Below are positions 34,168-42,781 of a stretch of 64,000 bases of DNA, in pieces. The notes under the pieces are model-generated. The model saw nothing but the letters and a program-made list of their open reading frames with translations, was not told the DNA's origin and did not search any database. The stretch spans positions 930,001-994,000 of the forward strand of contig JAOSJM010000001.1 of the NCBI GenBank assembly GCA_027494165.1. The letters are read 5' to 3'. The stretch is from Acidimicrobiia bacterium. Its GTDB lineage: Bacteria; Actinomycetota; Acidimicrobiia; IMCC26256; JAOSJM01. Every line of letters begins with the position of its first letter. The first letter of the stretch is position 1. The position numbers and the translations under genes were made by a program.

Positions 34168-35217
34168 TCAGCGGGGCCGGTCGTCGGGAGCGCGGCAGAG
34201 CACCCGCAGGGTCGGGTACGGGTTGACCGCCCCGTGGCCGCCGGGGTGGATCTCGAAGTGCGTGTGGGGCGGCCCGCCGGCCGCGTTCCCCGTGTCGCCG
34301 GTGTAGCCGACGACGTCGCCCAGCTTCACGAGGCGCGGTGGGCCCTCGAACCGGTCCAGGTGGGCGTAGTAGTAGCTGACGCCGTCGTCGCCGCGGAGCC
34401 ACACGGCCAGCCCCCCGTTCCCCCCGGTGCGGTGCTCGACGACGCCGTCGACCACGGCGACGTTGGGTGTCCCCCGCGAGGCCACGAGGTCGGTCCCCTC
34501 GTGGGTCCGGTCCTCCGAACGGGGCTGGCCCCAGTCGTTGGTGAAGGCGACGGCGCCGTCGACGGGGCACCGCAGGGCCCCGGTGGCCACCTGCCCGGCC
34601 GCGGCGCCCTCGGCTCCGGCCGCCGCCTCGCGCGCCTGGGAGGCGCGGATCTCCCGGAGCTGCTCGAGCGCGGCGCCGGCGAGGGCGAGCTGGAAGTCGA
34701 GCAGGCGGCGGAGGAGCTCGAGCTGGGCGACGAGGACGTCCTGCTCGGCCTGCCGCGCGCGCAGGTCCTCCTCGGTGCGCCGGAGGCGTTCCTCGGTCCG
34801 GCGCAGCTCCGCGGCCGTGTCGTTCTCGTGGCTGGTGACGGCCGACGTGAGGCGCGTCCGGCGGGCGGCCGCGATGACGTCGTCGGCGGTCACGACGTCG
34901 ACCAGCGCCTCCCGGCTCTGCATCTTGTAGAGCTCGGCCGCCCGGCGCCGGATCCGCTGCCTGAGCGTCTCGGCCTCCGCCCGCAGCCGGGGGATCTCGG
35001 CCTCCAGCCGGGCGATCTCGACCTGCAGTCGCGCCTGCTCGGCCAGGGCGTCGGCGTGGCGGGCGGCGGCCTCGGTGGCGTGCTCCCGGGCCGTCTCGAG
35101 CCGGCGGCGGAGGTCGGTGATCGGATCGCCCGCCGCGGGCGACGCGACGCCCGCCACCAGGACGGCGGCGAGCACGACCGCGAGAAACCCCCCAGAGTGA
35201 CGAATCCAGCCCCGCAC
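34168..35217 (-). CDS. secreted M23 peptidase / murein hydrolase activator with coiled coil
   Basis: The 349-residue protein has a signal peptide (about 1-30, FLAVVLAAVLVAGVASPAAG), a long coiled coil (about 32-205) and a C-terminal LytM/M23 domain (about 220-345). Zinc-ligand motifs are THEGTDL (HxxxD) and the HTHFEIHP HxH pair, so the peptidase may be active, unlike true EnvC. The arrangement is that of EnvC/RipC-like cell-division hydrolases or activators. The GTG start lies 9 nt after a minus-strand TACGCT -10 box (35232-35227). Confidence 0.85.
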   Translation of the reverse strand: MRGWIRHSGGFLAVVLAAVLVAGVASPAAGDPITDLRRRLETAREHATEAAARHADALAEQARLQVEIARLEAEIPRLRAEAETLRQRIRRRAAELYKMQSREALVDVVTADDVIAAARRTRLTSAVTSHENDTAAELRRTEERLRRTEEDLRARQAEQDVLVAQLELLRRLLDFQLALAGAALEQLREIRASQAREAAAGAEGAAAGQVATGALRCPVDGAVAFTNDWGQPRSEDRTHEGTDLVASRGTPNVAVVDGVVEHRTGGNGGLAVWLRGDDGVSYYYAHLDRFEGPPRLVKLGDVVGYTGDTGNAAGGPPHTHFEIHPGGHGAVNPYPTLRVLCRAPDDRPR

Positions 35218-35379
35218 TGACTACGGAGCGTAGCAGGATCGGACGAACCCGACAACAGGGGTGAGCTGCGCGTATCGTCAGATGGTCGTCAGTCGATGTC
35301 ATCCGTGCCGGGCCGGCGGCGGGCCGCCCGGGCGCCACGTGGGCTCGCGTCCGGAGGCGCCAGGCCGTAGACTGCCCCT

Positions 35380-35679
35380 ATGACCCGGTCGATGCTGCAA
35401 CGGCGGCTGGTCGACGTCAGCGAGCGGCTGAAGCGGCTCCGGGCCGATCTGGCCGTGACGGAGGAGCAGTTGGCGTTCCTCGAGGACGAGGCCGACGACG
35501 CCCGGCTGCGCGCGCTCGTGGCCGAGACGCCGCTCGTCGAGGCCGAGGCCCGCGACGCCCGCCGCCACGCCGACGCCCTCGCCCGCCAACGCGACGCGCT
35601 GCGACGCGCCGTGGCCGACCTCGTGGGCGAGCAGGACCTGCTGCTCGACCGCATGGCCGCCGAGCTCTCGACCCGCTGA
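35380..35679 (+). CDS. small coiled-coil protein
   Basis: The 99-residue protein is almost entirely coiled coil (LQRRLVDVSERLKRLRADLAVTEEQLAFLEDEADD, then ARRHADALARQRDALRRAVADL). It resembles short actinobacterial coiled-coil proteins of unknown function encoded beside response regulators. A TAGACT -10 box ends 6 nt before the ATG. The pdtaR-like gene starts 27 nt downstream. Confidence 0.6.
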   Translation: MTRSMLQRRLVDVSERLKRLRADLAVTEEQLAFLEDEADDARLRALVAETPLVEAEARDARRHADALARQRDALRRAVADLVGEQDLLLDRMAAELSTR

Positions 35680-35706
35680 CCCCCTCGCTCCGGGAGTACC
35701 GCCCTC

Positions 35707-36288
35707 GTGCCCAACCCGACGCGCGTCGTCCTCGCCGAAGACGAGGCCATCATCCGCCTCGACCTCAAGGAGCTCCTCGAGGAGGAGGGCTACGAGGTGG
35801 TGGCCGAGACGGGTCGTGGCGACGAGGCGATCGAGCTCGTGCGCGAGCTCCGGCCCGACGTCGCCATCCTCGACATCAAGATGCCGGGGATGGACGGCCT
35901 CACGGCGGCCCGCCACATCAGCGGCGAGCGGCTCGCGGCGGTGGTCATCCTCACCGCCTTCTCGCAGCGGGAGCTCGTCGAGCAGGCCACCGACGCAGGG
36001 GCCTTCGCCTACCTGGTGAAGCCGTTCCAGAAGAGCGACCTGATCCCGGCTCTGGAGGTGGCCATGCGCCGCCACGCCGAGCTGGTGGCCCTCGAGCGTG
36101 ACGTCGGGGACCTGGCCGAGCGCCTCGAGGCCCGCAAGGTCATCGACCGGGCCAAGGGGCGCCTGATGGACGAGTACGGCCTGAGCGAGCAGGAGGCGTG
36201 GCGGTTCCTGCAGACCCGGGCCATGAGCGCCCGTGCGAAGGTCCACGAGGTCGCGGCCGAGGTCGTGTCGGGCGAGCTCGTCCCCTGA
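35707..36288 (+). CDS. pdtaR: ANTAR-domain response regulator (PdtaR-like)
   Basis: The 193-residue protein has a receiver domain (1-120) with acidic pocket E11/D12, phosphoacceptor D56 in VAILDIKMPGMDG and K-loop YLVKPFQKSDL, then an ANTAR RNA-binding domain (about 130-185) with VIDRAKGRLMDEYGLSEQEAWRFLQ. ANTAR proteins act as antiterminators by binding paired hairpins in mRNA leaders. Its position just upstream of polA matches Rv1626 (pdtaR) in M. tuberculosis, where PdtaS phosphorylates it; no cognate PdtaS is in this window. Confidence 0.9.
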   Translation: MPNPTRVVLAEDEAIIRLDLKELLEEEGYEVVAETGRGDEAIELVRELRPDVAILDIKMPGMDGLTAARHISGERLAAVVILTAFSQRELVEQATDAGAFAYLVKPFQKSDLIPALEVAMRRHAELVALERDVGDLAERLEARKVIDRAKGRLMDEYGLSEQEAWRFLQTRAMSARAKVHEVAAEVVSGELVP

Positions 36289-36353
36289 GCGGCGGCGGGC
36301 CGGCTCCGGCGCCGGCCGGGGAACGCGCCCCTTCACGGGCGTAGCATGCGTCC

Positions 36354-39014
36354 GTGGCGAAGCTGCTCCTCCTCGACGGGCACTCCCTCGCCTTCCGGGC
36401 CTTCTACGCGCTCCCCACGGACCTGGCCACGCCCGAGGGCACGGTCACCAACGCGGTCTACGGGTTCACGTCGATGCTGCTCAAGGTCCTGGGCGACGAG
36501 CGACCCGAGTACGTGGCCGTCGCGTTCGACACCGGGGCACCGACGTTCCGCAGCGAGATGGACGCGGAGTACAAGGCCACGCGCAAGGCCGCCCCCGACC
36601 TGTTCCGGGCCCAGATGCCGCTCATCCGGGAGGTCCTCGACGCCCTCCGGATCCCCGTCCTCGAGGTCGAGGGGGTCGAGGGCGACGACGTGATCGCGAC
36701 CCTGGCCACCAGGGCCGCGGCCGCGGGCGTCGACACCGTGATCGTGACCGGTGACCGCGACACCTACCAGCTCGTCGAGGACCCCCACGTGAAGGTCCTC
36801 TACAACCGCCGGGGCGTGTCCGACTACGTCCTCTACGACGAGGCCGGGATCGTCGAGCGCACCGGGGTCACGCCCGAGCAGTACGTCGACTACGCGGCGC
36901 TGCGGGGCGACACCAGCGACAACCTCCCCGGCGTCCCGGGCATCGGCGAGAAGACCGCGGCCAAGCTCGTCAACGCCTACGGCAGCCTCGACGGCATCTT
37001 CGAGCACCTCGCCGAGCTGACGCCCCGGCAGCGCCAGAACCTCGAGGAGCACCGGGACCGGGTGATGAAGAACCGTGAGATGACGCGGCTGCGGCGCGAC
37101 GTCGAGCTCGGGGCGACCACCGAGGACCTGCGCCCGGGACCCTGGGACCGCGAGCGGGTGCGGGTGCTGTTCGACCAGCTCGCCTTCCGGACCCTGTGGC
37201 CGCGGCTCCTCGAGGCGGTCGGCGAGCAGGTCACCGAGACCGAGGCCGCCACCCTCGTGGTCGAGGTGGTCACGGTGGCCGCTCCCGACGCGGCGGCCTC
37301 GGTCCTCGACGAGGTCGAGGCGGCCGGAGAGCGCTACGGGCTGGAAGGTCGCTGGTCCGGGATCCCCGGGCGGAGCGCCCTCCTCGGCCTGGCGGTGGGC
37401 CGGAGCGGCGACCGGGTCGTGTACCTCCCCGGCGAGGTGCTCGGGGAGGCACCGGTCCGGGCCGCGATCGCGCGGCTCGCGGCCCCCGGCGGTCCGCCGC
37501 TCGTCGCCCACCGGGCCAAGGAGCTCATGCACGGGCTCGGTGTCGACGTCCGGTCGCTCGACGTCGACACCGCGGTGATGGCCTACCTGCTCGACCCCGG
37601 GGAGGGGAAGTACCTGCTCGACGACGTGGTGCTGCGGCACCTCGGTGTCGAGGTCCGCTCTCCCGACGCGGTGGAGGCCACGCCCGCGCTGCCCCTCGAC
37701 CTCGACGCCGAGGCCGCGGCCGATGCCACGGGCCGCCGGGCCCTGGCCGTGCTCCGCCTCGCCGGCGCGCTCGAGGAGGCGCTCGCGGCTCGCGAGCTCA
37801 CCGACCTCTACGCCCGCTTCGAACGGCCGCTCGTGCGGGTCCTGGCCAGGATGGAGCAGGTCGGGGTCAAGGTCGACCGGGCGTTCCTCGAGGACCTGGG
37901 CGCGGAGCTGACCGCCACCTGCAACGACCTGGAGCGGCGGATCCACGCCCACGCGGGAGGACCGTTCAACGTCAACTCGACGCCCCAGCTCCGCAAGGTC
38001 CTGTTCGACCAGCTGGGGCTCACCCCGGTGAAGCGGACCAAGACCGGGCCCTCCACCGACGCCGACTCGCTCCAGAAGCTGGCCGGCGAGCACCCGATCG
38101 TCGAGGACCTGCTGCGCTACCGGGAGGTGGAGAAGCTGCGCTCCACCTACGCCGACGCCCTCCCGCCGCTCATCGCCGAGGACGGTCGGATCCACGCCAC
38201 CTTCAACCAGATCGGCACGACCACGGGCCGGATCTCGAGCGAGGCGCCGAACCTGCAGAACGTGCCGGTGCGCACCGCCGACGGGCGGGAGATGCGGAGG
38301 GCGTTCGTGGCCGAGGAGGGTTGGGGCCTCCTCACCGCCGACTACTCGCAGATCGAGTTGCGGGTCCTCGCCCACCTCGCGGACGACCCGGGGCTCGTCG
38401 ACGCGTTCGCCCGTGACGCCGACGTCCACACGACCACGGCGGCGCGGGTGTTCGGCGTCCCGGAGGACGCCGTCGACCCCTTCCAGCGACGGTTCGCCAA
38501 GGTCGTGAACTACGGGCTCGCCTACGGGATGGAGGCCTACGGCCTGGGACAGCGCCTCGACATCCCGACCGAGCAGGCCCGCGAGATCCTCGACAGCTAC
38601 TTCGAGTCGTTCCCCAACGTCCACGCGTTCATGGAGCGCACGGTTCGGGAAGCGCGGGAGCGCGGCTACACCACGACGATCTTCGGTCGTCGTCGCCAGA
38701 TCACCGAGCTGTCCTCCGACAACTTCCGGATCCGCCAGATGGGCGAGCGGATGGCCCAGAACGCGCCGGTGCAGGGCTCGGCCGCCGACGTCTTCAAGCT
38801 GGCGATGGTGGACCTCGATCGGGCGCTCGACGCCGGCGGCTGGCGGTCCCGGATGGTGCTCACGGTCCACGACGAGCTCGTGCTCGAGGTGCCGCTCGAC
38901 GAGCGCGAGCCGGTGGCGCCGCTCGTACGAGAGGTCATGGAGTCGGTGTGCGAGCTGCGCGTCCCGCTCCGGGTGGATCTCGGCTTCGGCCCCAATTGGG
39001 CCGAGGCGAAGTGA
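36354..39014 (+). CDS. polA: DNA polymerase I
   Basis: The 886-residue repair and Okazaki-processing polymerase has a 5' nuclease domain (about 1-290; KLLLLDGHSLAFRAFYAL, RGDTSDNLPGVPGIGEKTA), a remnant 3'-5' exonuclease domain (about 310-470) and a Klenow polymerase domain with motif A LTADYSQIELRVLAHLADD, the O-helix RRFAKVVNYGLAYGM and motif C TVHDELVLEVP. The DxE motif and the other exonuclease acids are not visible, so proofreading is probably lost. The GTG start lies 6 nt after a TAGCAT -10 box (36342-36347). It occupies the same place as in mycobacteria, between pdtaR and rpsA. Confidence 0.96.
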   Translation: MAKLLLLDGHSLAFRAFYALPTDLATPEGTVTNAVYGFTSMLLKVLGDERPEYVAVAFDTGAPTFRSEMDAEYKATRKAAPDLFRAQMPLIREVLDALRIPVLEVEGVEGDDVIATLATRAAAAGVDTVIVTGDRDTYQLVEDPHVKVLYNRRGVSDYVLYDEAGIVERTGVTPEQYVDYAALRGDTSDNLPGVPGIGEKTAAKLVNAYGSLDGIFEHLAELTPRQRQNLEEHRDRVMKNREMTRLRRDVELGATTEDLRPGPWDRERVRVLFDQLAFRTLWPRLLEAVGEQVTETEAATLVVEVVTVAAPDAAASVLDEVEAAGERYGLEGRWSGIPGRSALLGLAVGRSGDRVVYLPGEVLGEAPVRAAIARLAAPGGPPLVAHRAKELMHGLGVDVRSLDVDTAVMAYLLDPGEGKYLLDDVVLRHLGVEVRSPDAVEATPALPLDLDAEAAADATGRRALAVLRLAGALEEALAARELTDLYARFERPLVRVLARMEQVGVKVDRAFLEDLGAELTATCNDLERRIHAHAGGPFNVNSTPQLRKVLFDQLGLTPVKRTKTGPSTDADSLQKLAGEHPIVEDLLRYREVEKLRSTYADALPPLIAEDGRIHATFNQIGTTTGRISSEAPNLQNVPVRTADGREMRRAFVAEEGWGLLTADYSQIELRVLAHLADDPGLVDAFARDADVHTTTAARVFGVPEDAVDPFQRRFAKVVNYGLAYGMEAYGLGQRLDIPTEQAREILDSYFESFPNVHAFMERTVREARERGYTTTIFGRRRQITELSSDNFRIRQMGERMAQNAPVQGSAADVFKLAMVDLDRALDAGGWRSRMVLTVHDELVLEVPLDEREPVAPLVREVMESVCELRVPLRVDLGFGPNWAEAK

Positions 39015-39260
39015 GTCGCGCCGGTCGCACCATCCCGGGGGTGACGCTGGGCGCCCGGTCTACCTCGCCGGGTCGTGTCTCGGGTGACCCGCGTCACGTT
39101 GGATGCCGCACGCGCGGACAACGGGGGACGGGCACGCGAAGGTAGCGCTGGTGGCCTTGCGCGGAACGTGGCGCCGGCACGAGGAGGCGTCGGCCGTGCC
39201 GAGCCGGCGGTGGCGGGCCGCCGTGACCTGGAGTAGCCGACGCGGTCGCACGAGGCGGAG

Positions 39261-40249
39261 ATGGCGCAGCCCGGGGTCCGCACCCCTGAGAACCGGCGCT
39301 CCACCGGCCGGGGGCCCTCGACCGGGGTCGCCGGTGGACGTGGTGCGGCGCCGCAGGTGTCCGCGAGGCGGGTCCGCTCGTCGCGAGCGCCGTGGTGGGT
39401 CGTCAGCGTCCTCGTCGGGGCCGCCCTCGTCCTCGGCATCGTCCCGCTGCGGGGCATGGTCGAGGGTGGCCGCCTGCGAGACGTCGCCGCGCCGGGTGTC
39501 CCCGGAGAGCTGTCGGCCAGCGTCGGGGAAGGGATCGTGCGGCTGCGGTGGGGCGCCGCGACGGGCGTCGTCGACGGCTACCGGGTGGCACGCGACGACG
39601 CGGTGCTCGCCGAGGTGCCCGCCACGCAGACCCGTTACGTCGACGAGGCCCCGCTCGCCGGTCGGCACCGGTACGAGGTGCGCGCCGTGGGGCCCGGCGG
39701 CGCGTCGTCGGCGTCGTCGGTGACGGTCGAGGCGATCGCCGCCGCGACGGAGGAAGCCGAGCCGCCGGAGGTCTCCGAGGCGGCACCCGCGGACCCGGCG
39801 GCGGAGCCGGCGATCCGCCTCCCCCAGCGGGCGCCGGCCGGCGCCAGGGTCGGGGTGCGGGGAACCCGCCGGACGGCGCCCAGCGGTGGCGGCGGGTCGC
39901 CGCCGCCCGCTCCGCTCCCGCGCCGTCGTCGGAACCCGTCGTCGGCGTTCCCTGGAGCCCGGGCGCGACCTCGCCGTCCGGGGGCTCGGGGGGAGGGACG
40001 ACGCCGACGACCCCTACCGGAGGCGGGACCACGCCGACCACGCCAGTGCCGCCCCCGACCACCACCGCGCCACCTCCGACCACCACGGCGCCACCTCCGA
40101 CCACCACGGCGCCACCTCCGACCACCACGGCGCCGCCTCCGACCACCACGGCGCCGCCTCCGACCACCACGGCGCCGCCTCCGACCACGACGGAGCCTCC
40201 GCCCCCGACCACCGAACCACCCGACGACGAGCCGCCCGACGACGACTGA
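39261..40249 (+). CDS. membrane-anchored FnIII protein with Pro-Thr repeat tail (one frameshift)
   Basis: The protein has a basic cytoplasmic N-terminus, one transmembrane helix (about 46-66, WWVVSVLVGAALVLGIVPL), a fibronectin type III domain (about 78-155; GVPGELSASVGEGIVRLRWG to RYEVRAVGPGGASSASSV), an acidic Pro-rich linker and a C-terminal stalk of seven (A/V)PPPTTT repeats ending in EPPDDEPPDDD. The repeat stalk is one frame away from the FnIII part; the break lies near 39905-39930. FnIII plus Pro-Thr stalk suggests a cell-wall-spanning surface protein. Repaired length is about 329 residues. No sortase motif is seen. Confidence 0.65.
40046..40192 (+). repeat. seven 21-bp tandem repeats (Pro-Thr stalk)
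   Basis: Seven 21-bp units encode VPPPTTT once and APPPTTT six times. Units differ only at third codon positions, so the array could expand or contract by slippage. It sits in the C-terminal part of the FnIII protein. Confidence 0.9.
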
Positions 40250-40317
40250 CGGTGATGATGTGGGTGGGGCTCGGTGAGCGTGCGGGAGCCTCCGCGCCGG
40301 ACCGGTAGCCTCCGGCC

Positions 40318-41104
40318 GTGAGCGTCGAGGACCCGCACGCCGACGCGGACGACGACCGGGGGACCGGCACTGGTTCCAGCCGATCGCCCGGTTTCTCGGG
40401 CCGGCCTACCTCCGCAACGCGTTCACCCGGGGCACCGAGCATGAGGTCGACTTCCTCGTGGAGGCCCTCGGCATCGTGCCCGGAGCGCACGTGCTCGACG
40501 TGGGCTGCGGCCCCGGACGCCACGCGCTGGCCCTCGCCCGGCGGGGGTTCGACGTCCTCGGAGTGGACGTCTCGGCCGAGTTCGTGGACCTCGCGCGCCG
40601 GGCCGCCGCCCGGGAACGGCTCCCGGCGCGCTTCGAGGTCCTCGACGCGCGCGACCTGGCCTTCGACGGCGACTTCGACGTGGCCCTGTGCCTCTGCCAG
40701 GGGGCTTCGGGCTCCTCGGCGGCCCGGCGGCCGGGACCGACGGGCGCACCGGTGACGCCGACGCCTTCGGGCGCATCGCCCGGGCCGTCCGGCCGGGCGG
40801 CGCCGTGGCGGTGTCCGCGTTCTCGTCGTACTTCGCCCTGCGGTTCCTCGAGGAGCGCGAGACGTTCGACCCGGCGACCGGGGTGCTCCACGAGGTGGCG
40901 ACGTTGCGCGACCCTTCGGGGGAGGAGCGCGAGGCCGAGCTGTGGACCACGTGCTTCACGGCCCGGGAGCTGGAGCTCCTGGCCGTCGCGGCGGGCCTCG
41001 ACGTGCTGGGCGTGCACGGTGTCACCCCGGGCGGGTACGGCCCCGGGGGACCGAGCCTCGAGCGACCGGAGCTCCTGCTCCTGGCCCGGCGACGGGAGCG
41101 CTGA
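40318..41104 (+). CDS. SAM-dependent methyltransferase (two frameshifts)
   Basis: This is a class I methyltransferase. After repair it reads HWFQPIARFLGPAYLRNAFT, the SAM motif HVLDVGCGPGRHALALA, VLGVDVSAEFVDLARRAA, FDVALCLCQGGFGLLGG and the C-terminal ELLAVAAGLDVLGVHG. Breaks are at two five-G runs, near 40360 and 40707, each one G short of the expected six. Repaired length is about 263 residues. The GTG start lies 6 nt after TAGCCT. It lies between the FnIII gene and rpsA. The substrate is not predictable. Confidence 0.8.
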
Positions 41105-41235
41105 CCACCGCGCGCCGGGAGTGCGCGCTTCACGGCGGTGGAGTCCGACCTGTACCCTTGGTCGCCGGGCCGAGCATCGGTACCGCCCGCCCGCGTCCGC
41201 GGGCGCGTCATCCGTGATCCAGAGGAGCCAGGGAC

Positions 41236-42693
41236 TTGTCCGAGCAGGAGCAGACGGAGGCGACCGCCGCCACCGTCGCGAGCGACGAGGCGCCGACCGC
41301 GGCGCCGCCGGTCGAGGCCGCCGACCCGGTGGCCGGGGCCGTGGAGGAGCAGCAGGGGGGACCGGTGGTGCTCGACGACCTCGGGGGTCAGTCCCTCGAG
41401 GACGCCATCGACGCCACGATCATCGCTTTCGACGACGGCGACATCGTCAAGGGGAAGGTCGTCAAGATCGACAGCGACGAGGTGCTGCTCGACATCGGGT
41501 ACAAGTCCGAAGGCGTCATCCCCTCGCGGGAGCTGTCGATCCGCAACGACGTCGACCCCTCCGAGGTCGTGTCCCTCGACGAGGAGCTCGAGGCCCTCGT
41601 CCTCCAGAAGGAGGACAAGGACGGCCGGCTCATCCTGTCGAAGAAGCGGGCCCAGTACGAGCGGGCCTGGGGGACGATCGAGCGGATCAAGGAGGAGGAG
41701 GGCATCGTCGAGGGCCCGGTCATCGAGGTGGTGAAGGGCGGGCTCATCCTCGACATCGGGCTGCGCGGCTTCCTGCCCGCTTCGTTGGTCGACCTCCGTC
41801 GGGTGCGTGACCTCCATCCGTTCGTGGGTCGCACGCTCCACTGCAAGATCATCGAGCTCGACAAGAACCGCAACAACGTCGTGCTCTCCCGCCGCGCCTA
41901 CCTCGAGGAGACCCAGCGCGAGCAGCGCGACGAGTTCCTCACGAACCTCAAGCCGGGCGAGATCCGCAAGGGCGTGGTCTCCTCGGTGGTGAACTTCGGT
42001 GCCTTCGTCGACCTCGGTGGCATGGACGGTCTCGTGCACGTGTCCGAGCTGTCCTGGAAGCACGTCGACCACCCGAGCTCGGTCGTCCAGGTGGGCGACG
42101 AGGTCGAGGTGCAGGTCCTCGACGTCGACCTCGGTCGGGAGCGGATCTCGCTGTCGCTCAAGGCGACCCAGCAGGACCCGTGGCAGGAGTTCGCCAACAG
42201 CCACCAGGTGGGCGAGCTGGTCTACGGCCGGGTCACCAAGCTCGTACCGTTCGGCGCCTTCGTCCAGGTGGGCGAGGGCATCGAGGGGCTCGTGCACATC
42301 TCGGAGATGGCCGTCCACCACGTCGAGGCGCCCGAGCAGGTGGTGACGCCGGGCGAGGAGCTCTGGGTCAAGATCATCGACATCGATCTCGACCGCCGCC
42401 GCATCTCGCTGTCCATCAAGCAGGCGGCCGAGGGTGGCGTCGTGGCCGCCGAGTACCAGGACCTCTACGGCGAGCACGCGTTCGACGAGCACGGCAACTA
42501 CATCGGGCCCGAGGCGGAGTACGTCGCCGAGGCCGAGAGCGAGGCGGCCGCCGAGGAGGGCGTGGAGGCCACGGCCGCCGCCGAGGAGGGCGTGGAGGCC
42601 ACGGCCCCGGCCGGGGAGGTCGCGGAGATCGCGGAGACCCCGGTCGCCGCCGGGGAGGCCGCCGAGGAGCCTGCCTCCGGGGAAGGGGCCTGA
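41236..42693 (+). CDS. rpsA: 30S ribosomal protein S1
   Basis: S1 binds mRNA and helps initiate translation. The 485-residue protein has four S1 RNA-binding repeats: about 68-135 (GDIVKGKVVKIDSDEVLLD), 155-220, 237-305 (KGVVSSVVNFGAFVDLGG) and 325-392 (YGRVTKLVPFGAFVQVGEG), flanked by an acidic N-terminus and an Ala/Glu-rich tail with the repeat AEEGVEATA. The start is TTG at 41236 preceded by AGAGGAG, which is unusual for a highly expressed gene. A TACCCT -10 box at 41152-41157 gives a leader of about 75 nt. Four repeats is the actinobacterial form. Confidence 0.96.
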   Translation: MSEQEQTEATAATVASDEAPTAAPPVEAADPVAGAVEEQQGGPVVLDDLGGQSLEDAIDATIIAFDDGDIVKGKVVKIDSDEVLLDIGYKSEGVIPSRELSIRNDVDPSEVVSLDEELEALVLQKEDKDGRLILSKKRAQYERAWGTIERIKEEEGIVEGPVIEVVKGGLILDIGLRGFLPASLVDLRRVRDLHPFVGRTLHCKIIELDKNRNNVVLSRRAYLEETQREQRDEFLTNLKPGEIRKGVVSSVVNFGAFVDLGGMDGLVHVSELSWKHVDHPSSVVQVGDEVEVQVLDVDLGRERISLSLKATQQDPWQEFANSHQVGELVYGRVTKLVPFGAFVQVGEGIEGLVHISEMAVHHVEAPEQVVTPGEELWVKIIDIDLDRRRISLSIKQAAEGGVVAAEYQDLYGEHAFDEHGNYIGPEAEYVAEAESEAAAEEGVEATAAAEEGVEATAPAGEVAEIAETPVAAGEAAEEPASGEGA

Positions 42694-42718
42694 GGCCGGC
42701 GCTCCACCCGATCCCGAT

Positions 42719-42746
42719 CGAGGGCCGGCCTCAGGGCCGGCCCTCG
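42719..42746. terminator. rpsA terminator hairpin
   Basis: CGAGGGCCGGC (42719-42729) pairs perfectly with GCCGGCCCTCG (42736-42746) around a 6-nt loop, 25 nt after the rpsA stop and 36 nt before the convergent tadG-like stop. It likely works for both directions. Confidence 0.7.
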
Positions 42747-42781
42747 CCGCGAGACGACCCCTGCTACCTCTCGACGAGCCG

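Noticed and set aside
40046..40192. CRISPR-like array
   Set aside because: Units are contiguous 21-bp coding repeats without spacers.
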